7,893 bases of DNA, taken from positions 1-7,893 of the forward strand of contig JBEKUI010000223.1 of assembly GCA_049515175.1 (NCBI GenBank). Reading direction: 5' to 3'. The stretch comes from JACQNR01 sp049515175. GTDB taxonomy: Bacteria; Acidobacteriota; Terriglobia; UBA7540. Position numbers and translations under genes: made by a program. Below are positions 1-6,100 of the stretch, in pieces. Within the stretch, counting starts at the first letter, position 1. Each line of letters begins with the position of its first letter. The notes under the pieces are model-generated. The model saw nothing but the letters and a program-made list of their open reading frames with translations, was not told the DNA's origin and ran no database searches.

Positions 1-156
1 GACCCCGAACTCACGCATTGGCTTCACTGGGCAGAAGAGGGGGGCAAAGTCCCGATGTTTGTCCGCACGGTTGCAACAGCGGCTCGCATGGCTTGCTCAC
101 CCGATTACGTCCTGCTGCGACCAGTGCTGCTTGAGCTGAAGCGCCAGCATCCCGAG
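1..156 (+). repeat. Coding repeat unit 1 (52 codons)
   Basis: First visible copy of the 52-residue domain. It pairs with the copy at 184-339 at a period of 183 bp (61 codons) and is about 67% identical to it at protein level by hand alignment. It may be incomplete at its left edge if the domain starts before the window. Confidence 0.75.
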
Positions 157-345
157 CCGGAGCCCGGCCCGGCGGCGCTCGACGACCCCGAGCTCCGCGA
201 TTGGCTTCACTGGGCCTCCAAGGGCGGCAACGTGCCGTCTTTCGTTCGCAAAGTCCTGGAAGCAGCTTTTTTCGCTTGCGCAAGCGACTACGCCCTGTTG
301 CGGCCGGTGCTGGTCGAACTGAAGCGGCGGTACCCTGAGGGCTGA
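1..345 (+). CDS. Tandem-repeat protein of unknown function, 3' end only
   Basis: The reading frame is open from the first base and ends at a TGA at 343-345, so the gene is cut by the left window edge and only its last 114 codons are visible. They encode two copies of a 52-residue unit (residues 1-52 and 62-113 of the visible part) joined by a Pro/Ala-rich 9-residue linker. I count 35 of 52 identical residues between copies. Shared positions include DPEL, a WLHWA block, GG, VP-FVR and a C-terminal LLRPVL-ELKR block ending in PE. The composition suggests small soluble helical domains; no signal peptide or membrane segment is visible. The ATG at 55 lies inside the first repeat and is unlikely to be the true start; more copies may lie upstream. 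I do not recognise the family and assign no function. Confidence is high that this is coding, because the repeat is conserved at protein level. Confidence 0.75.
   Translation, partial: DPELTHWLHWAEEGGKVPMFVRTVATAARMACSPDYVLLRPVLLELKRQHPEPEPGPAALDDPELRDWLHWASKGGNVPSFVRKVLEAAFFACASDYALLRPVLVELKRRYPEG
184..339 (+). repeat. Coding repeat unit 2 (52 codons)
   Basis: Second copy of the domain, ending two codons before the stop. It keeps the WLHWA, GG, FVR and LLRPVL-ELKR blocks of unit 1, while exposed-type positions differ. This pattern fits an old intragenic duplication maintained by selection. Confidence 0.75.
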
Positions 346-434
346 ACAACGACTCGCGCTGGCCATCAGAGCAGTTCGCTTCTTTAGGTCTTGCATCCAA
401 GAATGCAGGAGATTGATGCCGCCGTGAAAGGGCG

Positions 435-445
435 AACCGAACCGA
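435..445 (+). repeat. 11-bp direct repeat, left copy
   Basis: AACCGAACCGA, itself made of an AACCG doublet, recurs exactly at 552-562. The two copies bracket the 23-bp tandem units, so they could mark the edges of an inserted or degraded element. They could also be coincidence, because the motif is internally repetitive. Confidence 0.4.
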
Positions 446-492
446 TTCTACGCTACGTAGAAAATGACTGTTATATGAAAGCCACGCCCGGG

Positions 493-538
493 TTCATCCC
501 GGAATCGTGACCGGATTCATTTCGGAATGTTTACCGGA
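493..538. repeat. Two 23-bp tandem units, possible insertion-sequence end remnant
   Basis: Units 493-515 and 516-538 are directly adjacent and match at 18 of 23 positions. Each starts TTCAT, carries CGGAAT in the middle and ends ACCGGA. Multiple short terminal repeats of this kind are known at the ends of IS21-family elements, and the CGGAAT-rich look is reminiscent of some of them. No istA or istB reading frame is present in the window, so this would be an orphan end or a relic. The assignment to IS21 is from memory of the pattern only; the repeat itself is seen directly. Confidence 0.4.
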
Positions 539-551
539 ATGATTTCTCCCA

Positions 552-562
552 AACCGAACCGA
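552..562 (+). repeat. 11-bp direct repeat, right copy
   Basis: Exact second copy of AACCGAACCGA (first at 435-445), 117 bp downstream, lying between the 23-bp tandem units and the CCA end of the tRNA fragment. Confidence 0.4.
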
Positions 563-576
563 CACTTTTGCGCAAG

Positions 577-621
577 TGGTACGCCCGGAGAGATTCGAAC
601 TCCCGACGCCTTGCCTCGTAG
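577..621 (-). pseudogene. 3' fragment of tRNA-Arg(ACG), candidate att site
   Basis: Read on the minus strand from 621 to 577, every element of the 3' part of a tRNA is in place. There is a 7-nt anticodon loop CTACGAG (U33, anticodon ACG, A37), the 3' anticodon strand GCAAG, and a 5-nt variable loop. The T arm follows, with stem GGGAG/CTCTC (one G-U pair) around TTCGAAT, then the 3' acceptor strand CGGGCGT, discriminator A and an encoded CCA. The matching D arm and 5' anticodon strand are absent upstream. Loss at the anticodon-loop border is typical of att duplications left by tyrosine integrases that target tRNA genes. Alternatively, TCGCCCG at 633-627 could pair with the 3' acceptor strand over 6 of 7 positions, making a 57-nt internally deleted tRNA. 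Either way this is unlikely to be a functional tRNA. Confidence 0.7.
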
Positions 622-805
622 TTCCACGGGCGATAACAGCAAGAATTCGTACGAGTAGCGTTTCAACCTGTAATAATGCGGCCTTGGCAAGCCTCTTCCT
701 TGACAGCGCCGAAACTGCGGATTGCTGCGGGTTAGGGCATACGAGACTAGTTACGTCACAAACCACGACACAAGCGAACCCGTGCCGTCCGTCCGACAGG
801 ACATG

Positions 806-820
806 CGGCCCGCCGGGCCG
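806..820. other. GC-rich hairpin in the spacer upstream of the GH9 gene
   Basis: CGGCCC at 806-811 pairs perfectly with GGGCCG at 815-820 across a 3-nt loop. A smaller hairpin (GTCC/GGAC, 791-802) lies just before it. No T-run follows on either strand, so I do not call a terminator; it may be incidental in GC-rich DNA. Confidence 0.3.
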
Positions 821-1010
821 AACTCCCAAAGACAGCGTCATCCGTCGATATCAACTCCAGAGGGCGGGAAAGGGAACTCAAAAACAGCGAACCCTGGAGT
901 GTCGCTTCGAGTACAATCGGGGCCAAACGTCGTAACGAACTCGCAGTGGACGGAGTTTGTTCGGTGTCATTGCCGAAGTCAAAGTCATTCTCGCATATCC
1001 TAAAAACCGC

Positions 1011-1017
1011 AGGAGGT
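1011..1017 (+). promoter_or_regulatory. Ribosome-binding site of the GH9 gene
   Basis: AGGAGGT is a near-complete Shine-Dalgarno sequence. AGGAGG ends five bases before the ATG at 1022. It fixes the start codon and argues that this gene is translated efficiently from its own initiation site. Confidence 0.85.
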
Positions 1018-1021
1018 CCTC

Positions 1022-2764
1022 ATGAATCGCCGACACTTTATTGGAACGCTGGCCGTTTTTCCCTTCGCTGCCTACGCGCAAGAAGGCCCGCCCGTGCCTG
1101 ACCCCGTAGAGAAAATGACAGCCCCCGCCAAACCCACGATCGCCATCAGTAATGTGGGTTTCCGGCCGCGCGTGGGAAAGAAAACGCTGGTGGTCCGCGC
1201 CACAGGCCCAACCCCGCCAAAGTCCTGCACGTTGCGCGACGTGGTCGATGTCAAATTCCGAATCACCCGCCCCCTGGTGGCGGCGCGCTCGGATTTCGGA
1301 CCCTGCCTGACCGCGGAGTTCGACCTGGACCGGCCGGCGCTGTACCAGATTACGGCGGGCGACGAGCGCTCCATCCAGTTTGCCATTCAGGACGAGGTCT
1401 GGCGGCGGACGATGGCCAAGGCGTTTGGCTACTACCGATACCAGCGCTGTGGCGTGGAAGTTCCGGGCGTTCATCCCGCCTGTCATCTTGACGACGCGCG
1501 TCGCCGCGACACCGGCGAGCACGTGGATGTCGTGGGCGGCTGGCACGACGCCGGCGACCTGCGCAAGTGGATGGACGTCACCATGCTCAACGGCATCGCG
1601 CTGCTCAATCTCTATCGGAATAATCCCGACCCCCGCCCCGCCGATCCCACGCGGCAGCAGATTCTGGATGAAGTCAAATTCGGGAACACCTACTTCCTCA
1701 AGATGCAGGACCGCGACGGCAAGGTCTGGGCCGACGCGGCGGGCGGCGTGAACGGCGACAACAGCGACAATCACTGGACCGACAACGTCGTGGGGACGGC
1801 GGACGACCGATACATCAACACCGAGAAGCGCGGCGGGACCGCCGCCGTGTTTACGACTTTGCAGGGACTGGTCGGCCAGTGCTACGCGCAGGCGGACCCG
1901 GATTATGCGAAGCGATGCCTGGAGGCCGGCGTGCGCGCCTGGCGAGCCTTCCCGGAGGCGCCCCCGTCAACCCAAGACCTCGCCTGGTGGGCGATGGCGG
2001 CGTGCGAGCTCTATCGAGCCACGCGGGATGAGGAATTCCGCCAGCACGCTTATCTTCTGGGCCGGGCGCTCATGAATCATCAGAACACTTCATTCATCGC
2101 CGAGCAGCGCCAGGTTCGTGGTTTCTGGATGAATGGCGACCAACCGTTCATGGACATCGTGGACTCGGCCCTGCCACCGCTCGCCCTGCTTGAGCTGCAC
2201 GCGGCGTTTCCTGAGGCCGAGGATCGGAGGAAGTGGTTGGACGCGGTGCGCCTGTACTTGGACGAGTACGTACTGCCCATGTCCGCGCGCAATGCCTACC
2301 GCATCATGCCGCTGGGGATGTTTATCGGTTCGCCCACGCCGGAAACTTACCGCCCGCTGGCTGGCCGGCTGACGTATCGCTATTTCCACCCTGCGCGAAA
2401 GCAGTTCTGGTGGCAGGGCGCGAATTGCCATCTGGGAAGTCACGCGCTCGTACTCGGCCGCGCCTTCCAGCTCCTCGAGAGGCGCGAGTACGTGGACCTC
2501 GCCTACCGCCAGCTGGAATGGATTATGGGAGCGAATCCCTTCGCGGCCTGCATGATGACCGGCGAGGGCATGCGTAACCCCTATCCCCATTCCCGCTACG
2601 TAGGCCTGATTCCGGGCGGAATCATGAACGGCATCGCTGGCAACATGCAGGATGAGCCCGTACTCGATACGCATTACACGCTCGACTGGCGCACCTGCGA
2701 GTACTGGAGCCCGCACGTGGCGTTCTACATCTGGGCGAATTCGGTGCTGGAAAACGTCGCTTAG
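1022..2764 (+). CDS. GH9 family glycoside hydrolase (cellulase-like), exported
   Basis: This 580-residue protein has the layout of bacterial GH9 enzymes with an N-terminal Ig-like domain. GH9 enzymes are inverting beta-glycosidases, mostly endo-beta-1,4-glucanases. Residues 1-20 form a short signal peptide whose NRRHFIG resembles a Tat motif, ending near AYA-Q. Residues ~36-125 fit the Ig-like domain. The (alpha/alpha)6 catalytic domain follows. Its hallmark GGWHDAGD is at 172-179, where by family analogy D179 is the catalytic base and D176 its helper. The GxNP segment near 505-510 and PHSR (H523, R525) match the substrate-binding region. CEYWSPH contains E560, the expected catalytic acid. 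All key residues are therefore present and the length is normal. Exact substrate cannot be read from sequence; some GH9 members act on chitosan-type or mixed-linkage glucans. The gene appears monocistronic, with 249 bp to the next frame. Confidence 0.88.
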   Translation: MNRRHFIGTLAVFPFAAYAQEGPPVPDPVEKMTAPAKPTIAISNVGFRPRVGKKTLVVRATGPTPPKSCTLRDVVDVKFRITRPLVAARSDFGPCLTAEFDLDRPALYQITAGDERSIQFAIQDEVWRRTMAKAFGYYRYQRCGVEVPGVHPACHLDDARRRDTGEHVDVVGGWHDAGDLRKWMDVTMLNGIALLNLYRNNPDPRPADPTRQQILDEVKFGNTYFLKMQDRDGKVWADAAGGVNGDNSDNHWTDNVVGTADDRYINTEKRGGTAAVFTTLQGLVGQCYAQADPDYAKRCLEAGVRAWRAFPEAPPSTQDLAWWAMAACELYRATRDEEFRQHAYLLGRALMNHQNTSFIAEQRQVRGFWMNGDQPFMDIVDSALPPLALLELHAAFPEAEDRRKWLDAVRLYLDEYVLPMSARNAYRIMPLGMFIGSPTPETYRPLAGRLTYRYFHPARKQFWWQGANCHLGSHALVLGRAFQLLERREYVDLAYRQLEWIMGANPFAACMMTGEGMRNPYPHSRYVGLIPGGIMNGIAGNMQDEPVLDTHYTLDWRTCEYWSPHVAFYIWANSVLENVA

Positions 2765-2845
2765 CTGGGTGTGGCACCCCGCAAAGGAGCTAAACGGCAG
2801 CGTCGAAGATGACGGCCTCTCGAACCTTGCTGTAACTTCTCCCTG

Positions 2846-2862
2846 TGGGGCGCAGTGCCCCA
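2846..2862 (+). other. Hairpin after the GH9 gene, not a classic terminator
   Basis: TGGGGC at 2846-2851 pairs with GCCCCA at 2857-2862 around a 5-nt loop, 81 bp after the GH9 stop codon. No T-run follows, so intrinsic termination is doubtful. It is the best structured element in the 2765-3013 spacer. Confidence 0.3.
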
Positions 2863-2946
2863 GCGAAAGGAATTTCTCCCATTTGGGGCAAAATTTCACC
2901 ATGACATATTGTCCGAACTAATATCAATCTGGCTACCACAATTATC

Positions 2947-2975
2947 TTGACATACTACCCCCGGGAGCCTAGCCT
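2947..2975 (+). promoter_or_regulatory. Possible sigma70-type promoter for the Oar-like gene
   Basis: A consensus TTGACA at 2947-2952 is followed after 17 bp by TAGCCT (2970-2975), a poor -10 box. It would give a 5' leader of about 200 nt before the preferred start at 3185. The -35 match is good but the -10 is weak, so this is only a candidate. Confidence 0.3.
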
Positions 2976-3096
2976 GCGGGCTGGAGCCGAAACTGCGGCG
3001 GACGGTAAGCCACATGAGACCGCAGACTCGAGTTAGATTCGCTCCTGAACCGGCCCTGGAAGATCTCCCCTCGCAAAGCGTCGGCATGTTGAATTT

Positions 3097-3119
3097 GGAG
3101 GTGCACCTTATGCAGTGCA
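3097..3119 (+). promoter_or_regulatory. Upstream copy of a duplicated RBS/start cassette
   Basis: GGAGGTG at 3097-3103 is followed by an in-frame ATG at 3110. This 23-bp block matches 18 of 23 positions of the block at 3172-3194, exactly 75 bp (25 codons) downstream. Initiation here would add 25 residues before the normal signal peptide. The block also contains the palindrome GGTGCACC (3100-3107). Confidence 0.5.
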
Positions 3120-3171
3120 CGCTATCCTTTTCTGGGATTCCCCAATTTCCGCGCCTAGGGACGGGCGGTAT

Positions 3172-3194
3172 GGAGGTGCTGTATATGAAGTGCA
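3172..3194 (+). promoter_or_regulatory. Ribosome-binding site and start of the Oar-like gene (preferred)
   Basis: GGAGGTG at 3172-3178 is a strong Shine-Dalgarno sequence, with 8 bases between GGAGG and the ATG at 3185. The protein from this ATG begins with a textbook signal peptide, which makes it the preferred start over the in-frame ATGs at 3014, 3110 and 3170. Confidence 0.75.
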
Positions 3195-6100
3195 AAATCA
3201 AGGGGACACGCGGCAGTCGGCGCAATGGGCTTTCGTGTTCTCTTCTGCTGTTGGGCCTCTTTGTGGCTCTATCAACCTCGGCCTGGGCGCAAGTCACCTC
3301 GGGTTCTTTGGCGGGCGTCGTCACGGACCCCACCGGGGCGGTTGTTCCCGGGGCCAAGGTTGAACTAACGGATGCCAACAAAGGTTACGCCTATCCGACG
3401 GCGACGGATGCCGTGGGGCATTACCTAATCACCAACCTCCTCCCCAGCAGCTACAAGATTTCTGTAGAGGCTCCGGGGTTCAAGACCTACCTCCGCGACG
3501 GCATCATCGTCGACGTCGGCACAAGAGTTACGGCTGATGTCCGCTTGGAAGTCGGAGCCACTTCTCAGTCCGTGGAGGTGACCGGCGCCGCGCCGATCCT
3601 TTCCACTCAAGACTCCGTCACCGGCCAGGAAGTGGATCGCGCCATGATCAATGATCTTCCACTCGTGGATCGGGATGTCCTCGACCTGGCGTTTCTGGCC
3701 CCCGGCGTTCTTCAGGTTCCAGGCGGCACGTATGGTCTAGGCACTGGCCTCAACTTCGTATCCAACGGCGGGCGCAATGACACTGCGGAAATCCTGGTGG
3801 ACGGCGTTGCGGCCACCAGTTACGAGCCGAACACAAACATCAATACAGTCCTCTACGAGCCTTCGGTGGAAGCCGTGCAGGAGTTCAAGATCGTGCAGAA
3901 CAACTTCACGGCAGAGGAAGGCTTCTCGGGCAACACCTACATCAACATGGTGCTGCGCTCGGGCACCAACAAGTTCCACGGCGATGTTTACGAATTCCTG
4001 CGCAACGACAAGCTGGACGCCAACAACTGGTTCAGCAACGCCTCAGCGGGCAAGCTTCCTCCCTTGCGGCGCAATCAGTTTGGCGGCACCATCGGCGGAC
4101 CCATTAGGAAGGACAAGACCTTCTTCTTCTTTGATTATGACGGCACTCGCGAGCACTACGGGCGGACCGCCAACGCGGGCGTTCCCAGCGCGCTGGAGAG
4201 AACAGGCGACTTCGGCGAATTGTGCACACGCATTGGGGGATCGTTCGACGCTGGGGGCGTGTGCTCCGATCCCAACGGCCAGATCTGGGACCCCTATTCC
4301 GGAAACTACGCGAACAGTATCACAGTGGGCACGGGCGATAGTGCGGGCGAGTACTCGGGACGCGCACTGCAAAAAATCATCCCATTCAACAATCTGATTA
4401 CATACACGAGTCCCGGGAACCCCGGGCTCGATGGCACGCCTTTCCAACTCGCGGCGGTGCCCGGCAACCTGATCGACCCGGTGGCGGCGAAGATGATCCA
4501 GTACTATCCCGCGCCCAATGTCGGCGTCGGGACAGCAGCTTATAACCCTTTCAACAACTGGTCGGGCTCAGGCATTGGGGTTAGCAGCGGCAACCAGTTC
4601 GACGTCAGGATCGACCATCGCTTCACCGAGCAGACCACCTTCAACGCTCGCTACTCACACGGCTGGGGTAAGTGGGACGACTGGAACTGCTTCGGGAACG
4701 CGCTGGATGTCTGCTCGTCGGGCCCAGGGATTTCGGCTACACGATCGGTAGCTCTGAGCCTGAACCACACCTTTAGCCCCAACACGCTCCTCAATGTGTC
4801 GGCGGGTTTCAGTCGCAACATCCCGTTTACCCAGGGGGTCGCCAAGGACTTCCCGAAATTCAATCCCATCACGACTCTCGGCCTTCCTTCTTACCTCGCC
4901 ACGGACAACGGCCCCATCGCTGCCCCGTCCTTGTACATTTATGGCGGATACGCGGGCGCAGCCGGGAGTGGGGACCTCGGTGCTCAGTCCTGGGCGGTCT
5001 ATAAGAATGGCAACCAGGTCTACCACCTGCTGGCGACTCTCACTCACATGCGGGGCAGGCACGAACTGAAGTTCGGCGGTGAGTGGCGGGTGAACCGGAT
5101 GAACTGGTTCCAGGACGGGACTCCAGGCGGACTGGAAATTTATGATTATATGGACACAGGTCAATTGCTCTATGATCCGACCAGCGATGGATCGCACCCG
5201 ATTGGCGGCGACGCCATGGCCAGCCTCCTCATCGGTGTCGGAAATCCCGGCCAGTGGGGCCAGTACGAAATCTCTCCTCACTTCAGCACCCAGAACCACC
5301 GCTTTGGCGAATTCATCCAGGATAACTGGCGCGCCACCGACAAGCTCACCGTCAACCTCGGCCTGCGCTATGACCTGGAGATTCCCCGCACCGAGCGGTA
5401 CAACCGCGGGTCTTGGATCGATCCCACGATGCCCATCCCCATCCAGCCCAATCCGATCGATGTCGCGTCGTGGCCTTCGGTACTTCCCATACCCGACTTG
5501 TCCAATCCGACCGGTGGATTGGTCTACCTGAGCGACAAACAACGCCACCCGGTCAACACGTTTTTCAAGGACTTCGGACCGCGCGTGGGGCTTGCGTATC
5601 GGCTCCGCCAGAGCTTGGTTCTTCGCGCTGGGTACGGCTTGTTCTACAACCCCACGGAATTTGGTACCACGGGCGCCGGACCGTTTGGAAATGAAGGTTT
5701 CGATGCGATCACGAACTGGCTCACCACCAGGGACGGCGACGGCGTAACGCCTTGGGGACGCCTCAGCAATCCCTTCCCGGATGGCCTGTTGTACCAAACA
5801 GGACCGTCGCTGGGCAATCTGACCAACCTCGGCCTCGGTATTAATGAACCGACTCGTAATGAGAACATCCCACCCTATACACAAACCTGGAGTGCGGGCT
5901 TCCAATACCAACTGCCGGGGAACTGGTTGATTGATACCAACTACGTCGGCACCAAGGGAACACACCTGTATTACCTTGGCGCCGGTGCCCAGCAGCACTT
6001 CGGGTCCTGGATTGAAAAGGAAGCCACCGACACGGCCCTGCAGGGCGCGCTCGCTGAATACGTCCCCAATCCCTACTCCGGGGTCATCAACTCGCCGGGT

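Larger units (their letters stand above)
346..1021. other. Gene-poor junction between the tandem-repeat gene and the GH9 gene
   Basis: I find no convincing protein gene here. The left part (346-576) carries an 11-bp direct repeat (AACCGAACCGA at 435-445 and 552-562), an 8-bp palindrome CTACGTAG at 453-460, and the 23-bp tandem units at 493-538. A tRNA-Arg fragment follows at 577-621. The right part (622-1021) has a TTGACA at 700-705 without a matching -10 box, short hairpins at 791-802 and 806-820, and a TACAAT at 912-917 without a good -35 box. The region ends in the GH9 ribosome-binding site. The mixture of tRNA debris and repeats suggests a site of past insertion. The true promoter of the GH9 gene cannot be placed with confidence. 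Confidence 0.6.

Noticed and set aside
577..643. tRNA-Arg with a 17-nt intron at the anticodon loop, using CTTGC at 643-639 as the 5' anticodon strand
   Set aside because: CTTGC does pair with GCAAG, but no D arm or 5' acceptor strand exists upstream of it, and bacteria do not have small spliceosome-independent tRNA introns of this type.
494..841. 115-codon minus-strand frame containing VGSSNLSGRT
   Set aside because: That stretch is the tRNA T arm and acceptor read as protein, another common false gene call.
576..935. 119-codon plus-strand frame beginning MVRPERFELPT
   Set aside because: This N-terminus is the well-known artefact of translating the antisense strand of a tRNA 3' end. The remainder is low-complexity intergenic translation.
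878..1774. 298-codon minus-strand frame across the GH9 start
   Set aside because: It overlaps the GH9 Ig-like and catalytic motifs on the other strand and has no recognisable protein features.
2090..2902. 270-codon minus-strand frame over the GH9 3' half
   Set aside because: It is antisense to the conserved GH9 active-site end and shows no domain or convincing start.
3014..3184. Start of the Oar-like gene at the first in-frame ATG (3014)
   Set aside because: It has no Shine-Dalgarno sequence and would bury the signal peptide behind 57 extra residues. The ATG at 3185 has both a strong RBS and a correct signal peptide.
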